From contig CANLND010000002.1 in NCBI GenBank assembly GCA_947492585.1, positions 124,001 through 188,000 of the forward strand: a stretch of 64,000 nucleotides of DNA. The letters run 5' to 3'. The notes under the pieces are model-generated. The model had not been told where the DNA came from, ran no database searches, and saw only the letters and a program-made list of their open reading frames with translations. Position numbers and translations under genes: made by a program. The stretch is from an uncultured Paracoccaceae bacterium (GTDB taxonomy: Bacteria > Pseudomonadota > Alphaproteobacteria > Rhodobacterales > Rhodobacteraceae). This document shows, piece by piece, positions 34,881-44,007 of this stretch. Every line of letters starts with the position of its first letter. Position 1 is the stretch's first letter.

Positions 34881-35323
34881 ACTGGCAACGTCAGCTCCCA
34901 AAACACTTTTGAAAGACCTCTTATACTCAATTTGCGTATTTCCGTTGAATCCTCATTTGGTCCGTGAGACCGAGGCGCTGACCCGCTGATACAGCTGGCT
35001 CAGTGCCATGACACCAGAGCGAAGCCGTATGGAAGCCCAGCTTGCGGGCAACCAGGAGGTTGCGCATCAGTCTGTTCGGGCAACTGGAGATCGGTTGGGG
35101 GTTGCGATCGCAGACAGCACCAAAGATTGATTGGGTTGGCCAATAAATCAACGCGCGCTGCCCGATGTGGCCGTTACGCGCACGCGGCGAGATCAGTTTT
35201 TTTTCGCAACGCCTTGGCTCTTCATTGTCATTCTCATGCCCCCTCCTCTGTCGTTACGATGAGAACCAAACCCTCTTTTAGAAAATTACCCTAGTTGGCC
35301 CCATAGGCGCTGACGTCAGACAC
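34881..35323. other. Gap of about 440 bases before the hybrid-kinase gene; no gene supported
   Basis: A minus-strand frame (34927-35151, opening with TTG) extends further upstream without a good start, has no ribosome site and matches nothing I know; it may be a relic. A T-rich run of eight at 35198-35205 and the low coding character suggest non-coding DNA. Confidence 0.45.
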
Positions 35324-37813
35324 TTACAGATGCGATTGCAGCTCAAGCTCGGCCTGCTCCCAACTTACATCAAACTTGGAAGGCTCTGGCGGCGCGGTTT
35401 CATCTGCGACTTCAATATTCAGCAGCTCCTGACGCAAGTCAGACAACCCCAGCACCGCAGCAGACCCCGCAAGCCGGTGCGCTTCTGCGCGAACCTCATC
35501 CGTCAACCCAACAGGCGCCACGCCCAACTTCCCACGAAACGTTGCGATGTCACACTGAAACTCTTTCAAAAACAAACGCGCGCGATCCGCGCCTAAGGCT
35601 TCAAAGAATTGCGCCAGATCCGAAAGCGCGCCTTCGACCGTATCTGGCGCAACGCAACCAGAACGGCGCACAATAACATCCGCAAGCGCTGCCTTACTTA
35701 CCGGCTTGGTCAGCACTTCTGCAAACCCTGCTTCCAGAATCACACGGTGATCTTCTGGCGCAGCATGTGCCGTCAGCGCCACGATTTCCGTCTCTGGTGC
35801 CAGATTCTGGCTACGGATGCGGCGGATCGCTTCGATTCCATCGACCTCGGGCATGCTGATGTCCATAAGGACCAAATCAAACAGAGTGTTCGCGACCACT
35901 TCAATCGCTTCAGCACCGCCGGACACGGCAGTTACTGTGTGACCCATTTTCTGCAATATCTGTTGCAACAGCTCGCGATTGATGTCGTTGTCTTCAACAA
36001 TCAACAACTGGACCGGATCAGATTGACCCAGCTCCGTACGTTCAGGCGTAGGGCGTGGCGCCCGCGCTGCAGGTAGATCCACCGTGATAACAAAAATGCT
36101 GCCCTCACCCACGGTGCTCTCACAGCTAATGGTCCCGCCCATGCTGTGCACCAGACGCTGCGTGATCGCGAGACCAAGACCTGTGCCTTCGCTTGCACGG
36201 CCGTAGCTGGCATCCAATCGAACGAAGTCTTCGAAAATCTGCTCCAAATGCTCCGGCGCGACGCCTTTCCCGGTGTCGGCAACTTGGATCTCGACCTGAT
36301 CCGATCCGTCAACCCGGCACACATCCACAAGCACCGCGCCGTTTTGAGTGAACTTCAGGGCGTTTCCGACCAAGTTCAACAATATCTGCTGCAAGGCACG
36401 TGGCTGACCAACAACCGTTGGCAGCACCCCAAGACTGCAAAACACGGAGAGTTCATTGCCCGCCTCCTGCGCACTTGCCTGCTGCCCTTCCACAAGAGTT
36501 TCAACAAGCTGCTCAAGGTCGAACACCGCCGGAGCTTCGAGACGGCTCCCGGTTTCCAAACTGGACAATTCCAGAACATCGTTAACATGCTGAAGCAACA
36601 ACTCTCCAGAAAGACGCATAGCCTGCAACGCGCGCTTATGTGCCTCGTCGTGTAGTGCCGCATCCAGTAAATCGACCGCCCCAAGAATACCCGTCAACGG
36701 CGTGCGCATCTCATGACTCATTACCGTCAGCAGTTTCGACTTGGCACGCTCTCCAGCCAACGCGTCATCGCGCGCGCGACGCAGCTCTTCTTCGGCGGCG
36801 TAGCGATCAGAAATGTCCCGCAGATAGCCAACAAATACTGCATCTTCCCCCGACTGGCTTGCGCTCAGAGACAGTTCTACTGGAAAAACCTCACCTGACT
36901 TTCGTCGCGCGTCAAGCTCAACCCGCCCCTGGCACAAAACCTTGGGTTGGCCCGTTTTCAAAAACCGATCAAAGCCCTTGCGATGCGCCTCGCGAAGATG
37001 ATCCGGGACGATCAGCTCTCCCATATCAGCCCCTAACGCCTCGTCGCGTGTATATCCAAAAACGGCCTCAGCTGCGCCGTTGTAATCCAATACGCGACCG
37101 TCTCGCCCAACCACCAAAACAGCGTCCAACGAGGAGGCGACCATCGCCTGAAGTTTGGCAGCGGCCCGCCCCTTTTCCGTGGCAAGGGTCTGGCCACGCT
37201 GGTACAAACCGGCAAGCAAGACCGCCGTCGCCATCAAGGCGGTCACCAGCACAAAGACCACAGCGGCAAGCTGTGACAGCAAGGCATGAAGATCCAAGCG
37301 CCTCGCCTCGTTCAACCCTGAATAGATTGACAGACCAGCCAACGCCAGGCGGCGAATATCGTGTCGGTTGTCCAACAAGGTTTGTTGAAACGAAGGAATA
37401 TTGTTCAACAACAGATCATCCGAACCATCCACAAAAGTGGCCATTTCGTCCAATCGGCTCTGGATGCGTTTTAATAATAGCAGCGCATCCTGATCTTCAC
37501 GCAACGGGCCAAAAACACGGCTTTCGCGCACGGTAATAATGCGACTGTAAAACACATCGAACTTGCGTCGCAATTCAACCAGGTCTTCGCCTTGGCGTGC
37601 GGACAGCGCGATGTTTTCGACCTTGAGGTGCTCCACCTCGATTTGGTTGAGATTCCATTGGAAATTATCGGTCTGCGCAATCGACAGATCGTCCAGCCGT
37701 TCCAGCACGCGGCCACCCAGCCAGACCGCTTCGAGCAGAAGAAGTAGCACCACTGCAATAGTGAAACCAGCAAGGATGCGGGGGAATTTCAATGACCTGC
37801 GATATTCGCGCAT
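35324..37813 (-). CDS. Hybrid sensor histidine kinase (PAS-HisKA-HATPase-REC-HPt)
   Basis: An 829-residue phosphorelay kinase. Helix 1 (about 13-34) and helix 2 (about 180-204) enclose a helical extracytoplasmic domain of about 145 residues. Then PAS (about 222-340), HisKA with H367 in V-M-S-H-E-M-R-T-P-L, HATPase (N-L-V-G-N-A-L-K, D-T-G-K-G-V, G-T-G-L-G-L-A-I), a receiver with D651 and K703, and a C-terminal HPt domain with H779 in E-A-H-R-L-A-G-S. All four phosphotransfer sites are intact. A periplasmic protein gene lies 21 bases upstream in the same unit, and a LuxR-type regulator is divergent from that; the three probably form one pathway. The signal is unknown; the layout resembles TorS-type kinases. 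Confidence 0.93.
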   Translation of the reverse strand: MREYRRSLKFPRILAGFTIAVVLLLLLEAVWLGGRVLERLDDLSIAQTDNFQWNLNQIEVEHLKVENIALSARQGEDLVELRRKFDVFYSRIITVRESRVFGPLREDQDALLLLKRIQSRLDEMATFVDGSDDLLLNNIPSFQQTLLDNRHDIRRLALAGLSIYSGLNEARRLDLHALLSQLAAVVFVLVTALMATAVLLAGLYQRGQTLATEKGRAAAKLQAMVASSLDAVLVVGRDGRVLDYNGAAEAVFGYTRDEALGADMGELIVPDHLREAHRKGFDRFLKTGQPKVLCQGRVELDARRKSGEVFPVELSLSASQSGEDAVFVGYLRDISDRYAAEEELRRARDDALAGERAKSKLLTVMSHEMRTPLTGILGAVDLLDAALHDEAHKRALQAMRLSGELLLQHVNDVLELSSLETGSRLEAPAVFDLEQLVETLVEGQQASAQEAGNELSVFCSLGVLPTVVGQPRALQQILLNLVGNALKFTQNGAVLVDVCRVDGSDQVEIQVADTGKGVAPEHLEQIFEDFVRLDASYGRASEGTGLGLAITQRLVHSMGGTISCESTVGEGSIFVITVDLPAARAPRPTPERTELGQSDPVQLLIVEDNDINRELLQQILQKMGHTVTAVSGGAEAIEVVANTLFDLVLMDISMPEVDGIEAIRRIRSQNLAPETEIVALTAHAAPEDHRVILEAGFAEVLTKPVSKAALADVIVRRSGCVAPDTVEGALSDLAQFFEALGADRARLFLKEFQCDIATFRGKLGVAPVGLTDEVRAEAHRLAGSAAVLGLSDLRQELLNIEVADETAPPEPSKFDVSWEQAELELQSHL

Positions 37814-37834
37814 TCACGTCCCCACCTTAAAGTT

Positions 37835-38329
37835 TCATTTTTTTACAATGATTTTTTCAAGCTGCCAAATGCTACGCGCATAAACCGCCTCTGTCCGATA
37901 ACTTGGATCATGATCATATGGATACACAATCCACAATGGGCCTTTGTTGCGCAGACTCATCTCAGCGCCGTTGCGCTCATAGGCGACAATTGGGCCGTCC
38001 ATCACAGCATCAGAGACCGGGATCGTCACTGAATATGCATTGACGGCAATCGCCTCCAGCTCCCCGTCATTCACGCCCAGACCTTTAATGATTTGGGCAA
38101 GAGGAACCCCAGTGAACTGTTGTTGACCTTCGGTCCAGATGGTTGCGGTTTCAAAGCTGGCAGGCGTCATTTCGCGCAGATCCTCTAACGAATAAGACCG
38201 TACCTGACCAAGCGTTCCATCCTGATTCAACACTTCGACTTTTAACACCGCGGCGCCGGCATGGGCCCAGCCAATTGTTGCGAAGAATATCACAACGGTT
38301 GCAAAAACACGCTTCATCATACTGACCAT
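37835..38329 (-). CDS. Periplasmic sulfite-oxidase-fold protein lacking cysteine
   Basis: A 164-residue exported protein: signal peptide M-V-S-M-M-K-R-V-F-A-T-V-V-I-F-F to A-H-A, then a domain resembling the molybdopterin-binding fold of sulfite oxidase/MsrP (Y-S-L-E-D-L-R-E-M, F-T-G-V-P-L-A-Q-I-I, P-L-W-I-V-Y-P-Y-D). The mature chain has no cysteine at all, so the molybdenum thiolate ligand of true enzymes is missing; it is also about half of enzyme size. I expect a non-catalytic, ligand-binding or accessory protein. The ATG at 38329 has GGGAG upstream; two later ATG codons are possible. It lies 21 bases before the hybrid-kinase gene, so it is probably the kinase's periplasmic partner. Confidence 0.8.
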   Translation of the reverse strand: MVSMMKRVFATVVIFFATIGWAHAGAAVLKVEVLNQDGTLGQVRSYSLEDLREMTPASFETATIWTEGQQQFTGVPLAQIIKGLGVNDGELEAIAVNAYSVTIPVSDAVMDGPIVAYERNGAEMSLRNKGPLWIVYPYDHDPSYRTEAVYARSIWQLEKIIVKK

Positions 38330-38534
38330 ACCAAAGCTCCCGATTGGCGTAACATTCTTTGTTGAACTATCGCACACCCGTCCTAAGCACGCATTTGCAC
38401 CTGCGGATATTTTCCTATCCTTTCGTATAAACCTTGCAACTCTCTGAATCACGCGCCCCACCTAAGGAGTGTCACCGCAAAAAAAATGAGGCGTTAGACT
38501 AAAAAAGTACGGATTCAACTTCAAGGAGTATGGG

Positions 38535-39251
38535 ATGCACGATCTATTGAGCGCAACAATCGCAAAAGTTGATGGTTTCGAAACCAATCAGGCGTTAGAC
38601 ATGTCTTATGATTTCCGAAACAAGGTTGTCCCATTGATGCGTATTCTTCTAGCAGATGATCACGATATGGTCCGCGAAACCATTTCTGCCTACCTCATGT
38701 CCGAAGGTGGCGCCGAAGTGATGACGACGATTGACCTACCGTCGGCCCTCGAACAAATCGAGGCTGAGGGACCGTTTGATCTAGTGCTGTTGGACTACAA
38801 TATGCCAGGCATGATGGGGCTAGAGGGCCTCACCCGTGCCCTGACGGCCAATGGTGGCAAAGGGGTCGGCATCCTGTCCGGCAGCGCCCCTGCACGCACG
38901 GCACAAGAAGCGCTGGACGCAGGTGCGATTGGCTTCATCCCCAAGACAATGGGCGCGCAGTCTTTGCTGAACGCTGTCCGTTTCATGTGCGCGGGCGAAG
39001 TGTACATGCCTGTGGCGCTGATGCGTGAACAGTCCGCTGCAAACGAGCACCCCCTGGCAAAAAAACTGAGCCCACGTGAAATGGAAGTACTGGGTGGCCT
39101 TAGCCGCGGTTTGTCCAACAAAGAAATCGCGCGCGAACTGGATTTACAGGAAGTCACCATCAAACTGCATGTTCGTACGCTATGTCGCAAACTGGACGCA
39201 AAGAACCGGACGCAGGCGGCCCTGATCGCCAAGGAAGCCGGACTGTTCTAG
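38535..39251 (+). CDS. LuxR-family response regulator
   Basis: A 238-residue NarL/LuxR-type regulator: receiver domain from about residue 35 (M-R-I-L-L-A-D-D-H-D-M; phospho-acceptor aspartate in L-L-D-Y-N-M-P-G; lysine in G-F-I-P-K-T) and C-terminal LuxR helix-turn-helix (L-S-P-R-E-M-E-V-L to N-K-E-I-A-R-E-L). The first 34 residues are an extension not seen in ordinary family members; AAGGAG six bases before the ATG at 38535 supports that long start over M-R-I-L-L at 38637. Divergent from the periplasmic-protein/hybrid-kinase unit and the natural output of that phosphorelay. The TfoX gene follows. Confidence 0.9.
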   Translation: MHDLLSATIAKVDGFETNQALDMSYDFRNKVVPLMRILLADDHDMVRETISAYLMSEGGAEVMTTIDLPSALEQIEAEGPFDLVLLDYNMPGMMGLEGLTRALTANGGKGVGILSGSAPARTAQEALDAGAIGFIPKTMGAQSLLNAVRFMCAGEVYMPVALMREQSAANEHPLAKKLSPREMEVLGGLSRGLSNKEIARELDLQEVTIKLHVRTLCRKLDAKNRTQAALIAKEAGLF

Positions 39252-39314
39252 CAGAGGCCAATACCATGCGTCGCCTGCGTGAATTGACAGGTGACAGCCC
39301 CCAAGGTTGCCAAT

Positions 39315-39665
39315 ATGTTCACACATATGAGCACACCCGTATCTTCGATCAAAAATCTAGGCCCAGCCTATGAAGACGCTTGCACCAAGGCTGGCATCCC
39401 TTCTGCGGAGGCGCTGCGCGCGTTAGGCGCGGATGCCGCCTATGCGCAATTGCTGCGCGCCGGATCGAAACCACATTTTATTGGTTATTATGTTTTGGTC
39501 ATGGCGTTGCAGGGACGCCCGTGGAATGACTGCAAAGGCGAGGAAAAAAAGGCGCTCCGCCGACGCTTTGATGCGATCAAAAGCGAGAGCTTTGACAAAG
39601 ACCTATCTGAGTTTGAGCGTATTCTCGACAGCATTGGCGTCATCGAACGCCCTCGCACTCCCTGA
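39315..39665 (+). CDS. TfoX/Sxy C-terminal domain protein
   Basis: A protein of about 116 residues made of a TfoX/Sxy C-terminal domain: I-K-N-L-G-P-A-Y-E-D-A-C-T-K-A-G-I and A-L-R-A-L-G-A-D-A-A-Y match the helix-hairpin-helix-like family fold. Full-length Sxy/TfoX activates competence genes with CRP in gammaproteobacteria; single-domain forms in roseobacters have no proven role. I use the ATG at 39315 because AAGG precedes it; ATG 39327 is the alternative. It lies 63 bases after the response regulator on the same strand, so probable co-transcription. Confidence 0.82.
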   Translation: MFTHMSTPVSSIKNLGPAYEDACTKAGIPSAEALRALGADAAYAQLLRAGSKPHFIGYYVLVMALQGRPWNDCKGEEKKALRRRFDAIKSESFDKDLSEFERILDSIGVIERPRTP

Positions 39666-40106
39666 CGAAAACCAAAACATGGTGCCGTTCGAATGGCTCC
39701 AAGCCCCAAACATGTCGCTGCGGCATTCAAAGTCACCCCGTCATTCCCCGCGTTTGTGTGATATGTTACGCGAGGGCTTTTAGGTGTGTCGTTCACCTGG
39801 GCAATGCCTACCTCCGGCAGCCAAGCGCAATTTCTTTGGGCGTATGAGGCGCCACTCCGATCGAAAATCTGTGTCCGAACCTATATTTAGCAATCAACGC
39901 GCACTCCGGGTTCTGCACGCATTATGGGTACCTTAGCGGATTTCGCGGCACCGCTGCTGGAGCGACAAAGGCGACGACACCGGCAAACACATTAATCGCT
40001 CCAATGCCTTGCCCAATGACTCCCAAAAGGGTCACTGCTTGGCCATGGGCCAACCGTGTCGATGACGCCAGAGAGCCGCCACAGCAGATGAATGTGGGGG
40101 ACATAG
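39666..40106. other. Gap of about 440 bases; no gene supported
   Basis: A 60-residue hydrophobic minus-strand frame (39922-40104) begins directly after the ndk terminator but has no ribosome site and no recognised family. Plus-strand frames are tails of overlapping frames in the TfoX gene. No repeat or RNA structure identified. Confidence 0.4.
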
Positions 40107-40135
40107 AAAAAGCCGCCCCAAAATTTGGAGCGGCT
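40107..40135 (-). terminator. Terminator after ndk
   Basis: On the minus strand AGCCGCTCC pairs with GGGGCGGCT across an A/T-rich loop, followed by TTTTTC. It lies about 45 bases beyond the ndk stop. Confidence 0.85.
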
Positions 40136-40178
40136 CAGTAACATTCACAACCCAAAGGTTATTACGCTACAACAGCGT

Positions 40179-40601
40179 TTAGCCAACCAGTTCGAGACCG
40201 GAGAAGAAATACGCGATTTCTTCTGCTGCGGTTTCTGGGGCGTCGGATCCGTGTACGGAGTTTTCACCAACGGATTCAGCGAATTCCGCGCGGATGGTGC
40301 CGGCTGCTGCGTCTGCTGGGTTGGTTGCGCCCATGACTTCGCGGTTTTTCGCGATGGCGTCTTCGCCTTCCAGAACCTGAGCAACGATAGGCGCGGACGC
40401 CATGAATTCGCACAGTTCGCCGTAGAAAGGACGCTCAGCGTGCACTTTGTAGAACTCACCTGCTTGGGCGGCGGACAGGTGGATACGCTTTTGCGCAACA
40501 ACACGCAGGCCTGCGGCTTCGAATTTGGCGTTGATCGCGCCTGTCAGGTTGCGGCGGGTAGCGTCAGGTTTGATGATCGAGAAGGTGCGTTGAATTGCCA
40601 T
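40179..40601 (-). CDS. ndk: Nucleoside diphosphate kinase
   Basis: Ndk equilibrates nucleoside di- and triphosphates by a phosphohistidine. 140 residues, family size. The start [14 protein letters not shown] at 40601 is the family start; the active-site histidine is in E-N-S-V-H-G-S-D (about residue 117). The 73-residue upstream extension in the same frame is not Ndk. Divergent from the ABC-F gene; a dispersed-repeat copy (40736-40760) lies between them. Confidence 0.98.
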   Translation of the reverse strand: MAIQRTFSIIKPDATRRNLTGAINAKFEAAGLRVVAQKRIHLSAAQAGEFYKVHAERPFYGELCEFMASAPIVAQVLEGEDAIAKNREVMGATNPADAAAGTIRAEFAESVGENSVHGSDAPETAAEEIAYFFSGLELVG

Positions 40602-40735
40602 GGGTCGGCTCTCCTGAATTGAAGCATGGGGACCGTCCCCAATGCGTGAAAACGTTGCGCGCCGCGTACCATGCCTGCGTGCGCTTGGGAAGAGGCTTGT
40701 TTCAGGAAAGCGCCGGATCGGCGCTGCCTCCGGCA

Positions 40736-40760
40736 GGGGTATTTCCGGGCCAAAAAGAAG
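40736..40760 (+). repeat. Dispersed intergenic element, copy A
   Basis: Core GGGGTATTTCCGGGCCAAAA followed by AGAAG. Preceded by the GC-rich inverted repeat CGGATCGGCGCTGCCTCCG. It shares its core with copies at 43931-43952 (minus) and 57116-57140 (plus). It lies between divergent ndk and the ABC-F gene. Confidence 0.75.
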
Positions 40761-40809
40761 CTGCAGCCGCACCATTGACAGGACCTGTCCGCTGCGCCAC
40801 ACCGCTGGT

Positions 40810-42675
40810 ATGTTACGCATCTCTGATATCTCTTATGCCGTCGAAGGCCGTCCCTTGTTTGACGGTGCCAGTGCAACCATTCCTGAAGGCCACAAGGTGG
40901 GTCTGGTGGGGCGCAATGGCACCGGGAAAACCACGCTGTTTCGCTTGATCCGCGGCGAATTGTCGTTGGAATCCGGAGGCATTTCGCTGCCCTCCAAGGC
41001 CAAGATCGGCGGCATTGCACAAGAGGTGCCGTCGTCGCAGACCTCGCTGATTGATACAGTGCTGGAAGCCGACACGGAGCGCGCGTCGTTGATGGCGGAA
41101 TCTGAGACCGCACAGGACCCCAACCGGATTGCCGAAATCCAAACCCGGTTGGTGGACATTGATGCATGGTCCGCCGAAGCGCGCGCCGCGTCGATCCTGA
41201 AAGGTCTCGGCTTTGACTATGATGACCAACAGCGTCCCTGCGCCGATTTCTCAGGCGGCTGGCGGATGCGCGTGGCCTTGGCTGCCGTCTTGTTTGCACA
41301 ACCTGATTTGTTGCTATTGGACGAACCGACCAACTATCTTGATCTGGAAGGGGCGCTGTGGCTCGAACATTATCTGGTGCGCTACCCCCACACAGTGATC
41401 ATCATCAGCCACGATCGTGAACTGTTGAACCGCTCGGTAAACGGTATTCTGCATCTGGAAGACCGGGGCTTGACCTTTTACAGCGGCAACTATGATCAAT
41501 TTGCCCGCCAACGGGCGGCCAACCGCGCCAATCAGGCGGCGCAGGCCAAGAAACAAGACGCGCGGCGTGCACATCTCCAGGCCTTTGTCGATCGGTTCAA
41601 GGCCAAAGCCAGCAAAGCCAAACAGGCGCAAAGCCGGGTGAAAATGCTTGAGAAAATGGAGACCATTCGCGCTCCTGAAGATGCGGCGCGTACGGTGTTT
41701 ACATTTCCTGAGCCCGAAGAAATGTCACCCCCGATCATTGCCACCGAAAACGCCAGCGTCGGCTATGATGGCACCGCCATTCTGACAAAGATGGACCTGC
41801 GCATCGACCAGGACGATCGCATCGCGCTGTTGGGGAAAAACGGCCAGGGCAAATCTACCCTCTCCAAAATGTTGTCTGATCGTTTGCCGGTGATGGCGGG
41901 TAAGATGTCGCGATCATCAAAATTGCGCATCGGCTTTTTTGCCCAACATCAGGTGGATGAGCTGCACGTTGATGAAACGCCGCTGGATCACTTGCGCCGC
42001 TTGCGTCCCAATGAAACACCTGCGCGGGGCCGTGCTCGGCTGGCTGGTTTTGGTTTGGGAGCGGATCAGGCTACAACCGAAGTCGGTCGCCTGTCCGGGG
42101 GGCAAAAAGCCCGCCTGTCCCTGCTGATTGCCACTATCGACGCGCCCCACATTCTGATCCTCGATGAACCGACCAACCACCTTGACATCGAGAGCCGAGA
42201 AGCCCTGGTTGAGGCCCTGACTGCTTATAGTGGCGCGGTGATCTTGGTCAGCCACGATATGCACCTGCTCAGCTTGGTCGCCGATCGCCTGTGGCTGGTG
42301 TCCAATGGCGCCGTCAAACCCTATGAAGGTGACTTGCAAAGCTACCGGGATTTCTTGCTGTCACGGGATAAGCCCGAAGGCAAAGCAAAAACCAAAGCAG
42401 CGAAACCTCCAAAACCGGTAAAACGTTTCAGCCGGGACGAAATCCTTGCGTTGCGCGGTGACATTCGCAAATGTGAGGCACGCGTCGAGAAGCTGACCGA
42501 AATGCAAGAGAGGTTGGATCAAAAACTTGCGGACCCGCGTCTTTATGAAGAGGGCAAGCCGGAAGAGATCGAAGTCTGGAAGAAGAAAAATCTGGAATGC
42601 GTTGAGGCATTGGAACGGGCCGAAGCCATGTGGCTGAAAGCATTGGAAAAGCTGGAGAAAGCCGAAAATCAATGA
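40810..42675 (+). CDS. ABC-F family ATPase
   Basis: A 621-residue soluble protein with two ABC ATPase domains in one chain and no membrane part. Walker A loops are G-R-N-G-T-G-K-T-T and G-K-N-G-Q-G-K-S-T; signature motifs F-S-G-G-W and L-S-G-G-Q; Walker B L-L-L-D-E-P-T-N and L-I-L-D-E-P-T-N. The linker between domains is Gln/Lys/Ala-rich, and the C-terminal coiled coil (E-A-R-V-E-K-L-T-E and after) is typical. ABC-F proteins work on ribosomes; this is nearest to the YheS/Uup type by layout. I chose the ATG at 40810 (M-L-R-I-S-D-I-S-Y); the longer frame reaches into the repeat. Its TGA overlaps the marC ATG. Confidence 0.95.
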   Translation: MLRISDISYAVEGRPLFDGASATIPEGHKVGLVGRNGTGKTTLFRLIRGELSLESGGISLPSKAKIGGIAQEVPSSQTSLIDTVLEADTERASLMAESETAQDPNRIAEIQTRLVDIDAWSAEARAASILKGLGFDYDDQQRPCADFSGGWRMRVALAAVLFAQPDLLLLDEPTNYLDLEGALWLEHYLVRYPHTVIIISHDRELLNRSVNGILHLEDRGLTFYSGNYDQFARQRAANRANQAAQAKKQDARRAHLQAFVDRFKAKASKAKQAQSRVKMLEKMETIRAPEDAARTVFTFPEPEEMSPPIIATENASVGYDGTAILTKMDLRIDQDDRIALLGKNGQGKSTLSKMLSDRLPVMAGKMSRSSKLRIGFFAQHQVDELHVDETPLDHLRRLRPNETPARGRARLAGFGLGADQATTEVGRLSGGQKARLSLLIATIDAPHILILDEPTNHLDIESREALVEALTAYSGAVILVSHDMHLLSLVADRLWLVSNGAVKPYEGDLQSYRDFLLSRDKPEGKAKTKAAKPPKPVKRFSRDEILALRGDIRKCEARVEKLTEMQERLDQKLADPRLYEEGKPEEIEVWKKKNLECVEALERAEAMWLKALEKLEKAENQ

Positions 42676-43295
42676 TCGATACAGGGTTCCTCGTTACATC
42701 TTTTGTCACATTGTTTGTTATTATCGATCCCATCGGGCTCACCCCAGTTTTTATTGCCCTGACACAAGGCACCACCGCGGCCCAGAAACGCAAAATTGCC
42801 ATTCGCGCGGTACTAACAGCGGGCGGCATCCTTGCTCTATTTGCCCTATTGGGCGAAGCCGTGCTTGGCTTTGTTGGCATTTCCATGCCCGCCTTTCGCA
42901 TTTCAGGCGGTGTGTTGCTGTTTTTGACAGCGCTGGACATGCTGTTTGAACGCCGGACCAAACGGCGCGAAGATCAGCAGGACGAAGACGGTCACGCGGA
43001 CCCCTCAGTCTTTCCTCTGTCGATCCCGCTGATCGCGGGCCCCGGCTCTATTGCAACCGTGATCCTACTGAGCGGGGAACAAACAGGGCTTGTTGGTGTT
43101 GCCATGATCATGGGCGTCGTGGCCAGCGTCCTGCTCATTTTCCTGACACTGTGCTTCACGTCCGGTGCCCTTGCACATCTTCTGGGAAAAACGGGCATAA
43201 CCGTCGTGACCCGCCTCCTTGGTATGCTTCTGGCAGCTCTCTCGGTGCAATTTGTTCTGGATGGATTACGTGATTTTGGACTTGCAGCCTCGTAA
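42672..43295 (+). CDS. MarC-family integral membrane protein
   Basis: A 207-residue MarC/UPF0056 membrane protein with six hydrophobic segments. The conserved F-V-I-I-D-P-I-G-L-T-P-V-F and P-L-I-A-G-P-G-S-I-A motifs, one in each half of an inverted repeat, identify it. MarC proteins were once linked to antibiotic resistance, but function is unsettled. The ATG overlaps the ABC-F stop (ATGA), so it is co-translated with an ABC-F protein. A short Asp/Glu-rich loop (E-D-Q-Q-D-E-D-G-H) joins the halves. Confidence 0.93.
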   Translation: MIDTGFLVTSFVTLFVIIDPIGLTPVFIALTQGTTAAQKRKIAIRAVLTAGGILALFALLGEAVLGFVGISMPAFRISGGVLLFLTALDMLFERRTKRREDQQDEDGHADPSVFPLSIPLIAGPGSIATVILLSGEQTGLVGVAMIMGVVASVLLIFLTLCFTSGALAHLLGKTGITVVTRLLGMLLAALSVQFVLDGLRDFGLAAS

Positions 43296-43335
43296 TCACC
43301 CCCAAGCCTCCTATCTTTGATCACAGGAGGACATC

Positions 43336-43917
43336 ATGGACGGAGACAGCACGGCACAGTTTATCTATCTGGCAATCCTGCTTGGTGCGGGCCTATTTTG
43401 GTTCGGCGCACAAAGCCGGATCAATCTGAATAAAACCCTGCAGTACGTTGCCATTTGGGGGTTCATCTTTATTGGGGTGATCGCAGCATATGGCATGTGG
43501 GGGGACATTCGCTCCACATTGGTACCACAACAATCACTGCACACAGAAACCGGCCAGATCCAAGTGCCCCGCGCGCGTGACGGACACTATTACCTTACAT
43601 TGGACATCAACAAAACGCCTGTGAGGTTTCTGGTCGACACAGGCGCCACTCAGATCGTTCTATCGCAATCAGACGCCAAACAGGTCGGCATTGATCTCGA
43701 CGCGCTCGCCTATCTGGGGCGCGCACAGACTGCAAATGGTATGGTTCGCACTGCTCAGGTCCGCCTAATGGACGTCGCATTGGGCGACATCGCAGACAAA
43801 AACATACGCGCTTACGTGAATGAAGGCGATCTCGACCATTCTCTTTTGGGTATGAGCTATCTGCAAAAATGGCGCAGCATCGAGATTCGCAACAATGCGC
43901 TGGTGCTGACACGCTAA
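43336..43917 (+). CDS. Membrane-anchored retropepsin-like aspartic protease
   Basis: A 193-residue protein with two N-terminal membrane helices (about 8-25 and 36-53) and a C-terminal single-lobed pepsin-like domain. The catalytic motif is F-L-V-D-T-G-A-T (about residues 98-105), and D-H-S-L-L-G-M-S-Y-L is the typical flap/core strand. It corresponds to the TIGR02281 family of clan AA proteases, which act as dimers. Substrates are unknown. Forty bases downstream of marC, so likely the third gene of the ABC-F operon. A dispersed-repeat copy lies just after it. Confidence 0.9.
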   Translation: MDGDSTAQFIYLAILLGAGLFWFGAQSRINLNKTLQYVAIWGFIFIGVIAAYGMWGDIRSTLVPQQSLHTETGQIQVPRARDGHYYLTLDINKTPVRFLVDTGATQIVLSQSDAKQVGIDLDALAYLGRAQTANGMVRTAQVRLMDVALGDIADKNIRAYVNEGDLDHSLLGMSYLQKWRSIEIRNNALVLTR

Positions 43918-43930
43918 CGACTTACACGTC

Positions 43931-43952
43931 TCTTTTTGGACAGAAATACCCC
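43931..43952 (-). repeat. Dispersed intergenic element, copy B
   Basis: Minus-strand core GGGGTATTTCTGTCCAAAAA followed by GA. The palindrome GGGGCGCTGCCCC of the same element lies 5' to it on the minus strand (about 43977-43989). It lies between the convergent protease and holC genes. Confidence 0.75.
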
Positions 43953-44007
43953 GGGGTGAATTGCGCTCTGCGCAAGAGGGGCAGCGCCCCTCCCCCGTTT
44001 CGATCTC

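Noticed and set aside
34927-35151. 74-residue minus-strand frame, possible transposase fragment
   Set aside because: Opens with TTG, no ribosome site, no catalytic motif or inverted repeats found.
39922-40104. 60-residue hydrophobic minus-strand frame after ndk
   Set aside because: No ribosome site and it starts at the end of the ndk terminator; no family seen.
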